Source: Oscillospiraceae bacterium
Lineage (GTDB): Bacteria; Bacillota; Clostridia; Oscillospirales; Ruminococcaceae
DNA length: 64,000 bases
Reading direction: 5' to 3'
NCBI GenBank assembly: GCA_015067175.1
Contig: SVMX01000010.1
Location: 43,028-107,027 of the forward strand
Part shown: piece after piece, positions 29,913-39,251 of the stretch
Layout: each line of letters begins with the position of its first letter
Numbering within the stretch: the stretch's first letter is position 1
Notes under the pieces: model-generated
What the model saw: the letters and a program-made list of their open reading frames with translations, nothing else
Databases searched by the model: none
Told to the model about the DNA's origin: nothing
Program-made: the position numbers and the translations under genes

Positions 29913-30861
29913 ATTTGAATTTCTGCGTAAAGTTGATTATAAATCCTACCGCCGCTGAAAGCACCGCGCTTATCGCAAGCGGAAACCACACGTTTGCAAG
30001 CGGCAGACCGCCCGCATTTTCATTGATATTCATGCCGTAAAAGCTGAACACGATAGTAGGAACAGCAATGATTATCGTGAGCGTTGTCATGCGCTTCATG
30101 ACGATATTGAGGTTATTTGAAATGATGCTTGCAGTTGTATCCATCGTTCCTTTAAGGATATTGGTGTAGATACTGGTCATCTCTATCGCCTGCTTTACCT
30201 CAATGATAACATCGTCAAGAAGATCCTGATCCTCCTCGTAAAGCTTCAGAAAACGACCGCGCATCAGCTTGTTAAGTATCGTTTCGTTAGATTTGAGCGA
30301 GGTTGAAAAGTAGACAAGCGACTTCTCCAGACCAAGAAGCTGCAAAAGGCCCTTGTTTTGCATGGATTTGTGGAGCGTTCCCTCCACAAAATTTGAAAGC
30401 TTGTCGATCTGCTTTAAGTATTGCAGGTATCTTGCCGCAATGCGAAGCAGGATAGTCAGCACAAAGCGCGTTTTAAAGTGAGGGCAAACGCCCTTTACAA
30501 CACCCTTTGCCATATCCTCTACAATAGGATTTTCCTTTGCGCTTACAGTAACGACATTACCTGCGGTGACGATGATGCCCATAGGCGTTGTGGAATATTG
30601 CAGCGTTCTGTCGGGGTTGTTTTCCACTGCGTCTGCGACAGGATAGTCAACGACGATAAGCGTAACGCCGTCGTCGGATTCGATACGGGAAGGCTCCTCC
30701 TCGTCGAGTGCGGCGCGGATATAGTCACGCTCAATGTGAAGATCCTCTTCAAGCTCGGATATCTCGGTTTCGGTAGGATTCACAACATATATCCAAGAGC
30801 CTGTTTCAGCCGCCTCTATCTTGCAAAGGCGACCGTCGATATTTTTGTAATGCTTTATCAA
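29911..30861 (-). CDS. CorA-family Mg2+/Co2+ transporter
   Basis: C-terminal TM with YGMNIN (GMN motif); TTG start at 30861 with AGGAG upstream is likely. Confidence 0.88.
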   Translation of the reverse strand: MIKHYKNIDGRLCKIEAAETGSWIYVVNPTETEISELEEDLHIERDYIRAALDEEEPSRIESDDGVTLIVVDYPVADAVENNPDRTLQYSTTPMGIIVTAGNVVTVSAKENPIVEDMAKGVVKGVCPHFKTRFVLTILLRIAARYLQYLKQIDKLSNFVEGTLHKSMQNKGLLQLLGLEKSLVYFSTSLKSNETILNKLMRGRFLKLYEEDQDLLDDVIIEVKQAIEMTSIYTNILKGTMDTTASIISNNLNIVMKRMTTLTIIIAVPTIVFSFYGMNINENAGGLPLANVWFPLAISAVLSAAVGFIINFTQKFK

Positions 30862-31105
30862 AACTATACACTCCTTGCTTTTTACGCAAAGAAGCTCACC
30901 GCAAAGCACACAAACGCACCCACGGCAGCGTCTTTTGCAATTTTGTTTGACAGTCTACTTCGCGCCTGCCCGGGGTCTGCGTTCATAAGCTCACCTTCCT
31001 TAAAAATTGAATATATATTTATTTTAACACATTTTTTAACAAATTACAAGTGCTTTTCGCTTTTTAATAACAAAAGCTGCTTTTTCACAAAAGCAGCTTT
31101 AATTT

Positions 31106-31675
31106 TTATGTACCATCGCTCTCGGTCACGATTATCTCAAATGTTTCCTCGGCAGGCGGTGCGGCAAGCTCCTGCTGACCCGAAAATTTGACCGAAAGCT
31201 TGTGTGACGGGCATTTAAGCGTAAGCAGTTCGCCCGTTTCATCGCAGGTCACAACGACCTTTTTTCCGTCTGCTTCGGTATTCAGCGTAAGCACGCCCTC
31301 GACCTCGGTGATCTTGTCAGCGCTGACCGCAGAAAGCGAGTCGATGCTGTCTGCGATGATATCGGGGACAAGCTTGTACGCGTCTGTGCAGTCAACTTCA
31401 ACGCTGAGCGAGCCAAGGCTTGCCTGTGTGCCGCTGTCGGACAAGGCTATACTCATGCCCATCAGATGGTCGGGCTCGGTAAACGCGAAAATATAATCGC
31501 CCTTGCCGTTTCTTGTGACATCGGCGGTGACATCAAGCTCACCGCAGCTTATCTCGGCTTTAACAGTGTAAGAGCGCTCGAAATTCGGCGTGGTCTTGCC
31601 GAACATCTTCCCTGCACTGCAGCCGCAAAGCAGCACGGGAACGCATAAAAACGACAGAAATCTTGCTTTTTTCAT
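31106..31675 (-). CDS. Lipoprotein of unknown function
   Basis: MKKARFLSFLCVPVLLCGCSAGK lipobox. Confidence 0.75.
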   Translation of the reverse strand: MKKARFLSFLCVPVLLCGCSAGKMFGKTTPNFERSYTVKAEISCGELDVTADVTRNGKGDYIFAFTEPDHLMGMSIALSDSGTQASLGSLSVEVDCTDAYKLVPDIIADSIDSLSAVSADKITEVEGVLTLNTEADGKKVVVTCDETGELLTLKCPSHKLSVKFSGQQELAAPPAEETFEIIVTESDGT

Positions 31676-31716
31676 AAAGCCTCCGTTCTTTTATCCGCGG
31701 GCAGAAGCCCGTCAAA

Positions 31717-33240
31717 TTATAAAGAGCGGTAGACCTCGGGGAGAATGCCGATTATGTCGCTTGGCAGCATACTTTCCTCGGGAAGCTTATCCAGCAGCAG
31801 GTCGGAAGCAAGCGCATGGCAGTAAACTCCGCTTGCGGCAGCAATGCAAGGCTCTATCCCCTGCGCCGCCATCGAAGCGATGATTCCCGTCAGCACATCG
31901 CCGCTGCCGCCCTTGGCAAGTCCCGAATTGCCGCAGGTGTTCACGAACACCCTGCCGTCAGCGCAGGCTATCACGGTATTTGCGCCTTTAAGCACTACCG
32001 TTACCCCGTAGCTCTCGGAAAAAGCTTTTGCCGCTCCGATACGGTCTGCGCTTATCTGCTCTACGCTAAGTCCGCTTATCCTACTGAACTCCAGCACATG
32101 AGGAGTGATGACAGTTTCGCCCCTCCGCTCTTTCAGTATATCTATATTAGCCGCAATGGAATTTATTCCATCAGCGTCAATAATTATCGGACAGGCGGCG
32201 TTTTTTATGACAGCTTCTACAAGCTTTCGTGTGCTTTCGCGGTTTCCCATGCCGCAGCCTATGCTCACTGCTGTTATCTTATCAAGCGCGTTTATGATAA
32301 GCTCCTCAGTGCCGTCTGCGGCAAAGCCGTCCGCAGTTTCGGGAAGCGGAAGATAGGTGCACTCGTTGACCCTCGCCGCCGCTATCTTCACGGTGCTTAT
32401 CGGTGCGGCAAGCGTGCAAAGTCCAACGCCTGTGCGAAGCGCCGCCATCGTGCTCATTACTGCAGCACCGTTGTAGTTAAGACAGCCTGCGATATTCAGC
32501 AGCCTGCCGTAGCTGCCCTTATGCGAAGAGCGCTTCCTCGGCGCAAACGGACGGCGGAAGCTTACATCTGTCAGCCTTGCAACATGGCCGCCGCGATAGC
32601 AGCTGTCGTCAATACCGATATCCAGCAGCTTTACTTCGCCGATACGGTCAGAGCAAGGCAGCGAGAGAAGGCCTTTTTTAATCGCCGCGATAACAAGCGT
32701 ATGCGTAGGCTTGAAGCAGTTTTCGTCCATCTCGCCCGTGTCGGAATCAACTCCGCTCGGGACATCTACCGCAACACGCACGGGGCAGTTATTTGCAAAT
32801 CTTATCGCGTCAGCCGCATTTTCGGGCAGCTTTCCGTGAAATCCCGTGCCGAAAATGCAGTCAACAACCACATCTGAGCGCAGTATCTGCTCACAGCAGG
32901 CCTCTCGGTACTGCTGCCATTGAAGTATCTTACCGCCGCGAAGCCTGCCAAAATGATGCTTTGCGCAGTCGGTCTTAGGCTCGCCGCCGACAAGCACGAT
33001 TCCTGCCGAGATACCATGCGACTGAAGCTCCTCGCAGATGACAAAGCCATCGCCGCCATTGTTGCCGCTGCCGCAAAGTATTGTGGTAAAGCCGCCCTTT
33101 GGCACAAGCTTTATTATCTCCTCGGCGCACGCGATTCCTGCGTTTTCCATAAGTCTGATATATGAAGCACCCTCGCGGTCGCATATCTGCTCGGCGGCTT
33201 TCATCTGCGCGCTTGTAACTACAAATCCCATATACTTCAC
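31717..33240 (-). CDS. nnr: Bifunctional NAD(P)H-hydrate epimerase / ADP-dependent dehydratase
   Basis: Epimerase GSGNNGGDGFVICEEL; dehydratase GGSGDVLTGIIASMAAQG. Confidence 0.93.
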   Translation of the reverse strand: MKYMGFVVTSAQMKAAEQICDREGASYIRLMENAGIACAEEIIKLVPKGGFTTILCGSGNNGGDGFVICEELQSHGISAGIVLVGGEPKTDCAKHHFGRLRGGKILQWQQYREACCEQILRSDVVVDCIFGTGFHGKLPENAADAIRFANNCPVRVAVDVPSGVDSDTGEMDENCFKPTHTLVIAAIKKGLLSLPCSDRIGEVKLLDIGIDDSCYRGGHVARLTDVSFRRPFAPRKRSSHKGSYGRLLNIAGCLNYNGAAVMSTMAALRTGVGLCTLAAPISTVKIAAARVNECTYLPLPETADGFAADGTEELIINALDKITAVSIGCGMGNRESTRKLVEAVIKNAACPIIIDADGINSIAANIDILKERRGETVITPHVLEFSRISGLSVEQISADRIGAAKAFSESYGVTVVLKGANTVIACADGRVFVNTCGNSGLAKGGSGDVLTGIIASMAAQGIEPCIAAASGVYCHALASDLLLDKLPEESMLPSDIIGILPEVYRSL

Positions 33241-33275
33241 CTTTCTGCTTTGGTATTGCGCTATGTTTAATGTGT

Positions 33276-33790
33276 AAGCTGTTTTCAGTATACCATGAAA
33301 GCAAACGCGCCAGCGTTTGTTGCGGCGACAGCCGCGTTGGCAAAAGCCAACCTTTCAGCCGTTCAATGAAAACAGCGCAATTGCGAAGCAATTGAAATAA
33401 GCTGTTTTTATTATACCATGAAAGCAAACGCGCCAGCGTTTGTTGCGGCGACAGCCGCGTTGGCAAAAGCCAACCTTTCAGCCGTTCAATGAAAACAGCG
33501 CAATTGCGAAGCAATTGAAACAAGCTGTTTTTATTATACCATGAAAGCAAACGCGCCAGCGTTTGTTGCGGCGACAGCCGCGTTGGCAAAAGCCAACCTT
33601 TCAGCCGTTCAATGAAAACAGCGCAATTGCGAAGCAATTGAAACAAGCTGTTTTTATTATACCATGAAAGCAAACGCGCCAGCGTTTGTTGCGGCGACAG
33701 CCGCGTTGGCAAAAAGCCAACCTTTCAGCCGTTCAATGAAAACAGCGCAATTGCGAAGCAATTGAAATAAGCTGTTTTTATTATACCATA
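33276..33790. repeat. Tandem array: 4 units of 123 bp (last 124) plus a 21-bp partial fifth
   Basis: Unit anchors 'aagctgttt' at 33276, 33399, 33522, 33645 and 33769; near-identical units, each with four perfect short hairpins. Confidence 0.96.
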
Positions 33791-33859
33791 AAGCCCAAAA
33801 CAACGCAAGCCGCTCATGACACACGTCAAAAGCGGCTTGAGATTTAAAATTAAGCTGTA

Positions 33860-35953
33860 TCAGATGTTATAAAGCAGTTCGTCATAGGTCGGATAAGGCC
33901 AGCTATCCTCGCCCACGATTGTTTCAAGCTCGTCAACCACAGCGCGCAGGCTCTGCATTGCTGAGAACACATCGTTGTGATAGCACACAGCCTTTGCATA
34001 CGCGTCATCGATGCAGTGCGCCTTTACAACATTACTGCTCAGCTCGTCAATGAGCGTATTCAGCGATATGGTGAGCGTGTTGAGCTTTTCAGCAAGCTGA
34101 AGCTCCACGGCAGGCTCTATGCCCACAGCCTTTTTGTTTGCCGCGATACCGCATATCTCGCCTGTAAATCTCATCACGGCGGGAAGTATCTCGGTGCGCG
34201 CCATGTCTGCGGCGGTCAGCGCCTCGATATTTATCGCCTTGGAGTAGTTTTCAAGGTTTATCTCTGCTCTTGCGTGAAGCTCTACCTCGGTATAAACGCC
34301 GAACTTTGAGAACAGCTTTACGCTCTTGGGAGAGGTAAAGGACGGAATTGCGTCAATCGTGGACTTGAAATTCGGCAGTCCCCTGCTCTCCGCCTCGGCA
34401 AACCATTCCTCGCCGTAGCCGTTGCCGTTGAAAATAACGCGCTTGTGCTCGCGGATAGTGCGCACGATAAGCTCATTCAGCGCAGTGTTGAAATCCGATG
34501 CTCCCTCAAGCTCGTCAGCGAACTCCTTGAGGGAATTTGCAACGATGGTGTTCAGTACGGTGTTGGGGCCTGCGATATTCAGCGACGAGCCGCACATTCT
34601 GAACTCAAACTTATTTCCTGTGAAAGCAAAGGGCGAGGTGCGGTTTCTGTCGGTAGCGTCCTTGGGGAAGCTCGGAAGCGAAGAAACTCCCACATTGAAC
34701 ATGGTATCGTTCTTTGTGATGTAATCAGTGCCGTTTACAAGGTGCTCAACAAGCGCCTCAAGGTCTTCTCCGAGGAAGATGGAGATTATCGCGGGAGGAG
34801 CCTCATTCGCGCCGAGACGATGGTCGTTGCTCGCGGAAGCGACCGACATACGCAGAAGCTCGGGGTACTCGTCAACCGCCTTGATTATTGCCGCAAGGAA
34901 TGTCAGGAACTGTGCGTTCTCCATCGGAGATGAGCCGGGGTCGAGCAGGTTCTGTCCATCATCAGTGGAAAGCGACCAGTTGTCGTGCTTGCCGCTGCCG
35001 TTTATTCCAGCGAAAGGCTTTTCGTGAAGCAGGCACACAAGGCCATGCTCCAGCGCTACCTTTTTCATTATATCCATAGTGAGCTGGTTCTGATCGCACG
35101 CGAGGTTGCACGGAACAAACAGCGGTGCCATCTCGTGCTGTGCAGGAGCTACCTCATTGTGCTTAGTCTTGGAAGCGATACCGAGGCGCCAAAGGTGCTC
35201 GTCAAGGTCTTTCATGTAATCCGCTACGCGCGCTTTTATTGAGCCGTAGTAGTGGTCATCCATCTCCTGACCCTTGGGTGCGGGCGCACCGAACAGCGTT
35301 CTGCCAGTGAAAATAAGATCCTTGCGCTTGTCGTAGGTCTTTTTGTCCACAAGGAAATACTCCTGCTCTGCTCCGACAGTGGGAACAACGCGCTTTGTCG
35401 TTGTGTTGCCGAACAAACGCAGTATACGCAGAGCCTGCTCCGATACGATATCCATAGAGCGCAGCAGAGGTGTTTTCTTATCAAGCGCTTCGCCGCCGTA
35501 GGAATAGAAAGCTGTAGGTATATACAGCGAGCCGTTCTTCACGAATGCATACGAGGTAGGATCCCATGCGGTGTAACCGCGCGCTTCAAACGTCGCACGA
35601 AGTCCGCCCGACGGGAATGAGGAGGCGTCGGACTCACCCTTGATAAGCTCCTTACCCGAAAACTCCATGATAACGGTACCGTCGCCGATAGGCGTGATAA
35701 AGCTGTCGTGCTTCTCGGCAGTGATGCCTGTCATCGGCTGGAACCAATGCGTGAAATGAGTTGCACCCTTTTCTATAGCCCAGTCGCGTATCGCACTTGC
35801 AACCACATCGGCAATGCTGCTGTCAAGCTGACTGCCCTCGGCGATGGTGCGCATGAGCTGGTTGTAAACGTTCTTGGGCAGGCGCTGTCGCATTGTGCCC
35901 TCGTTAAAAACGTCAATGCCGAACTGCTCCACAACGTTAAATCTCTCTGACAT
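33860..35953 (-). CDS. glnN: Glutamine synthetase type III
   Basis: MSERFNVVEQFGIDVFNEGTMRQRLPK; FAGINGSGKHDNWSLST; RNRTSPFAFTGNKFEFR; 697 aa from the likely start. Confidence 0.93.
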   Translation of the reverse strand: MSERFNVVEQFGIDVFNEGTMRQRLPKNVYNQLMRTIAEGSQLDSSIADVVASAIRDWAIEKGATHFTHWFQPMTGITAEKHDSFITPIGDGTVIMEFSGKELIKGESDASSFPSGGLRATFEARGYTAWDPTSYAFVKNGSLYIPTAFYSYGGEALDKKTPLLRSMDIVSEQALRILRLFGNTTTKRVVPTVGAEQEYFLVDKKTYDKRKDLIFTGRTLFGAPAPKGQEMDDHYYGSIKARVADYMKDLDEHLWRLGIASKTKHNEVAPAQHEMAPLFVPCNLACDQNQLTMDIMKKVALEHGLVCLLHEKPFAGINGSGKHDNWSLSTDDGQNLLDPGSSPMENAQFLTFLAAIIKAVDEYPELLRMSVASASNDHRLGANEAPPAIISIFLGEDLEALVEHLVNGTDYITKNDTMFNVGVSSLPSFPKDATDRNRTSPFAFTGNKFEFRMCGSSLNIAGPNTVLNTIVANSLKEFADELEGASDFNTALNELIVRTIREHKRVIFNGNGYGEEWFAEAESRGLPNFKSTIDAIPSFTSPKSVKLFSKFGVYTEVELHARAEINLENYSKAINIEALTAADMARTEILPAVMRFTGEICGIAANKKAVGIEPAVELQLAEKLNTLTISLNTLIDELSSNVVKAHCIDDAYAKAVCYHNDVFSAMQSLRAVVDELETIVGEDSWPYPTYDELLYNI

Positions 35954-36191
35954 AAAAACCTCCGCAAAACTTTTGTTCTTAAAATAATACAGCGCCTCGC
36001 ACAGGGTATAGTAACCCCACAGCGAAACGCCTTTGTTTCTTATTATATTATACGCAGATACGCGATTTTTGTCAACGTGACAAATAACAAACTTTTTTAA
36101 TATCCCGCTTCGTCTATTGTTGATTGTGCCGTAACAAAGCACAATTTGTATGTAAAAAACAGCCGCGCGGCATAATTTTTTGCAAAACTTA

Positions 36192-36220
36192 TTGACTTTA
36201 TTAAAAATATGTGATATAAT
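36192..36220 (+). promoter_or_regulatory. Promoter of tRNA-Ser
   Basis: TTGACT - 17 bp - TATAAT. Confidence 0.7.
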
Positions 36221-36252
36221 ACCAATGTTGTGACGACTACAATACATTGCAC

Positions 36253-36341
36253 GGAGAGGTATCGAAGTGGTCATAACGAGGCGGTCTTGAAAACCGTTTG
36301 GGGGCAACCCCACGTGGGTTCGAATCCCACCCTCTCCGCCA
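36253..36341 (+). tRNA. tRNA-Ser (UGA)
   Basis: GGAGAGG...CCTCTCC acceptor stem, long variable arm, anticodon loop CTTGAAA, encoded CCA. Confidence 0.95.
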
Positions 36342-36344
36342 TAA

Positions 36345-36376
36345 ACGCCGATTCTTAAAAAGATTCGGCGTTTTTT
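36345..36376 (+). terminator. Terminator after tRNA-Ser
   Basis: AACGCCGATTCTTaaaAAGATTCGGCGTTtttt. Confidence 0.75.
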
Positions 36377-36403
36377 ATTGCAAAGCTTTATGCATAATTA
36401 AAC

Positions 36404-36442
36404 AAAAAATCGAACACCCGAAAACGAGTGTTCGATTTTTTA
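36404..36442. terminator. Bidirectional terminator; probably the original terminator of tRNA-Lys
   Basis: AAAAAATCGAACACcCGaaaaCGaGTGTTCGATTTTTT. Confidence 0.8.
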
Positions 36443-36446
36443 TAAC

Positions 36447-36492
36447 GTGGTGACCCACCCGGGAATCGAACCCGGGACACCCTGATTAAAAG
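36447..36492. repeat. att site (left): 46-bp duplicate of tRNA-Lys 3' end
   Basis: gtggtgacccacccgggaatcgaacccgggacaccctgattaaaag identical to 45125-45170. Confidence 0.97.
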
Positions 36493-36918
36493 GAAACAAA
36501 GTGTTTACGCTGCCAGAGATGGCGGCGTTTTTTATTGGTGCGAACTAATTTAAAGCGATGCGTGGCACAAGACTAAGCGCCGAGCCTCGATAAATTAAAC
36601 AGCATATCCAGGGAGCGTCAGGCTTAAAAGCATACAAACCAGCAGCTGCGCGACTAACCGTTGTTTCGTCTCGGGGGCTGTGGGAGAAAAGGACAAGCTT
36701 TTCAACCAAACGAAAAGGGCATACAACTATTGCAACGAACAAAACAGCCCTTTTTATCAGCAACGCGCTGCGCTTAATTTATATATCGCGCATTTTCCTG
36801 TTTATACACGTGCAATGTAGGCAAATCACCCCTTTTGTTTATGGCTATAGCAATATGTAATCATACATAAAGTTAAGCATATCGCAAAACTTACGGGCGG
36901 AAGAGGGGGGGCCCTTTG

Positions 36919-37025
36919 GGGGGACTGCGGGCCTGACGCACGTCCCCACGTATGGCGCGCAGCGCCCAATCAAGTTTTCAGCCGTTCGCGGCTGGTGTAC
37001 CCGCATTCGCTAACAGGCGGGTACT
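36919..37025. promoter_or_regulatory. Cluster of four hairpins upstream of rep; candidate replication origin
   Basis: GGGGAC/GTCCCC; GGCGC-gca-GCGCC; CAGCCG-ttcg-CGGCTG; GTACCCGC/GCGGGTAC. Confidence 0.55.
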
Positions 37026-37084
37026 AACACCACCACAAACACCCGTAAACCCTCATCACAAAGCTGAAAGAGAGCATTTTATAA

Positions 37085-38128
37085 ATGACAGAAGAAAATT
37101 CAATTTTAATCGACTGGTTTTCGGCAACAACAAAGCTGTATGATGTACCGTCTTTAATAGCATATCTGGGGTTTAAAATGAGCGATTTTCAGCCGCTTAT
37201 CGGTCGTGGGCGATATTTCTTTGCAAATCGTTGGTACTGCGGCGGTATCTCAATACTTTCCGACTGTGTACTTGACCCTGAGAACGAGCACTACACCGAC
37301 GGAGTTATGATTGAGATGTCGGGAAAGGGCTGTCGTCAGTTTGAGCAGAACGGCGGTGACTTCAACAAGCTATTCGCTGCATCTGCTGCAGGAGATTTCA
37401 AAGTCACCCGTCTTGATGTTGCCTATGATGATATTGATAAGACAGAGAACGGCAAGGGGCTTCTTGATATAAACACAATTGCACGATACACCATTCATCA
37501 GCGCTTTGTAACAAAATGGGGTGGCGGCTGCGTAACTGACAGTTTTAAAGTAAACGGCAATGAAGAACCAATGATTCATGCGTTAACTGTAAGCTTCGGA
37601 AGTAACAGTTCAGACTGTATGTTGCGAATATATGACAAAGCCCAAGAGCGTGGTGGTCTCGACTATCACTGGATAAGATCGGAGATAGTATTCAGGCGTG
37701 ATCGCGCTATGGAGTTTATTAAACAATACATACAAACCAAAGACATCGGCTCATTGTATTGCGGTGTTCTTAAAAATTATCTGCGTTTCATCAAAAAAGA
37801 TGCAACAAGGCGTGAACGCTGTTCTGTTGTCGGCTGGTGGGAAAAGTTTCTTAAAAACGTTGATGCTGTACGGCTTTTTACTCCTCATGATAATGAATAC
37901 AATCTTGAAAAGTTGCGCCGTACGGTCATTACTATGTACGGAAACAGTATTGAATCACTGGTGCGAGCTGAGGGACCCGATCAGTTTTTACAGGATATTA
38001 TGTCAAGACCGTCAAAACTGAACATAGATCAGCGGCAGCTCCTAGCCGAGCAGCAACAGAAAGACCCTCTTGCAAAGCTTATGAATAATCTGTCCCTTGA
38101 TGAAATTTTCAAAAAGTTTAAGAATTAG
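37085..38128 (+). CDS. Phage replication initiation protein (Rep_trans/RstA-like)
   Basis: LIDWFSATT, MIEMSGKGCRQFE, VTRLDVAYDD, CMLRIYDKAQERG...IRSEIVFR. Confidence 0.85.
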   Translation: MTEENSILIDWFSATTKLYDVPSLIAYLGFKMSDFQPLIGRGRYFFANRWYCGGISILSDCVLDPENEHYTDGVMIEMSGKGCRQFEQNGGDFNKLFAASAAGDFKVTRLDVAYDDIDKTENGKGLLDINTIARYTIHQRFVTKWGGGCVTDSFKVNGNEEPMIHALTVSFGSNSSDCMLRIYDKAQERGGLDYHWIRSEIVFRRDRAMEFIKQYIQTKDIGSLYCGVLKNYLRFIKKDATRRERCSVVGWWEKFLKNVDAVRLFTPHDNEYNLEKLRRTVITMYGNSIESLVRAEGPDQFLQDIMSRPSKLNIDQRQLLAEQQQKDPLAKLMNNLSLDEIFKKFKN

Positions 38129-38765
38129 TTTTTTGCTCCGCTCCCTCAGAGTCTGCGGGGATTGAGATCGGCGCGGGGGAAGCTGCTTCATTTTTCGGCT
38201 GCAGCGCTTTCGTTATTGTTGCTCTCAGATCTACGCCGCCGTAATTGTTCCCCCAACTATAGATATGTAGCACCTCAAGCCCAAGCTGCCCGAATGCATT
38301 ATCAACGAAATTATCACGCTGCTTGCGGTCGTCTCGGCTGTGTGTTCTGTCATCGACCTCGATAATGACCTTGATGTTCATGTTGTTATCTACAAGCACA
38401 AAATCAACGTGCTTCGCTTTGATACGGTTAAACCATGTTTGATACTTTGAAATATTATTCGGGACTTTTAGCAGGTCGGCAATTCTTATCTTGCTAAAAA
38501 CCGTCAGCCCTAATTCATTAGCTATCGGTAAAACAGCTCTGTAGAACGATTTTTCTTTCGCCGACATGATCGGATTGTTCAATACATAGGGATATTTCTC
38601 CTCTTGCGGAATCGGCTCGTCAGTATCTTCCACTTCAGCTTTTTTATCGAAATCCCTTATATCTTTGCGAATTATCTTATATATCATAACAATAGCATAT
38701 ATCAATACTAATGCTATTCCTATTACCAAAAAACCGCCGAGCAAATAACTCATTATTTTATCCAT
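38118..38765 (-). CDS. N-terminally membrane-anchored DUF2726 protein
   Basis: N-terminal TM segment; KAKHVDFVLVDNNMNIKVIIEVDDRTHSRDDRKQRDNFVDNAFGQLGLEVLHI. Confidence 0.8.
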   Translation of the reverse strand: MDKIMSYLLGGFLVIGIALVLIYAIVMIYKIIRKDIRDFDKKAEVEDTDEPIPQEEKYPYVLNNPIMSAKEKSFYRAVLPIANELGLTVFSKIRIADLLKVPNNISKYQTWFNRIKAKHVDFVLVDNNMNIKVIIEVDDRTHSRDDRKQRDNFVDNAFGQLGLEVLHIYSWGNNYGGVDLRATITKALQPKNEAASPAPISIPADSEGAEQKTNS

Positions 38766-38769
38766 TTCT

Positions 38770-38910
38770 TTATCCTCCTAACAATTGTGAAAATAACGCA
38801 ATTACATAATCAGATGTAGCTTGCAGATTACAAAGTATATATGTACCTAATCCAATTGCTGATAAGCCCACTATCAAAGTGTAAATATCTGAATCTGAAA
38901 TCTTTACCAT
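38770..38910 (-). CDS. 46-aa single-TM protein
   Basis: Read directly: MVKISDSDIYTLIVGLSAIGLGTYILCNLQATSDYVIALFSQLLGG*; tightly packed between repressor and DUF2726 gene; its 3' end supplies the next RBS. Confidence 0.6.
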   Translation of the reverse strand: MVKISDSDIYTLIVGLSAIGLGTYILCNLQATSDYVIALFSQLLGG

Positions 38911-38912
38911 TA

Positions 38913-39116
38913 TTATTTCTCCTCTCTTCGCCCTGCTAAGTAGTCAAGGCTGACATTGTAGAAATCTGCTAACTTTAATAGAAAGTCGATTGTTATCGGG
39001 CTTTCGCCTGTTTCATATCGCTGGTATTGCGTTGTATGCATTTCAAGAATTTCCGCTAAACGTTTTTGTGATAGCCCTTGCTTTTCCCGAAGTTCTTTGA
39101 TTTTTGGTAAGATCAT
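38913..39116 (-). CDS. XRE/Cro-CI-type repressor
   Basis: MILPKIKELREKQGLSQKRLAEILEMHTTQYQRYETGESPITIDFLLKLADFYNVSLDYLAGRREEK. Confidence 0.88.
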   Translation of the reverse strand: MILPKIKELREKQGLSQKRLAEILEMHTTQYQRYETGESPITIDFLLKLADFYNVSLDYLAGRREEK

Positions 39117-39147
39117 GATAAAATTTTCCTTTCTTAATAAAAATCGC

Positions 39148-39199
39148 TTGACACAACCACAAATTTGTGGCACTATATTTATAACCACAAAAATGTGGT
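39148..39199. promoter_or_regulatory. Lysogeny-switch region with two palindromic operators
   Basis: TTGACA at 39148; CCACAAATTTGTGG (39157-39170) and ACCACAaaaaTGTGGT (39184-39199) between divergent genes. Confidence 0.75.
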
Positions 39200-39251
39200 G
39201 TATAACAAAATTCACACCCGGCACGGGGTCACAAAGAAAGAGGTAAAGAAA

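Noticed and set aside
32975-33712. 245-aa ORF on the minus strand with 41-aa protein repeats (LPTRLSPQQTLARLLSWYNKNSLFQLLRNCAVFIERLKGW)
   Set aside because: Open only because the DNA repeat period (123 bp) is a multiple of 3; no RBS, runs antisense-frame into nnr, and the hairpin symmetry explains the sequence better.
33276-33790. CRISPR array
   Set aside because: Repeats are contiguous 123-bp units with no unique spacers and no cas genes nearby.
36447-36492. A second tRNA-Lys gene
   Set aside because: Only the 3' half is present; the sequence diverges after the anticodon-loop end, so it is an att remnant.
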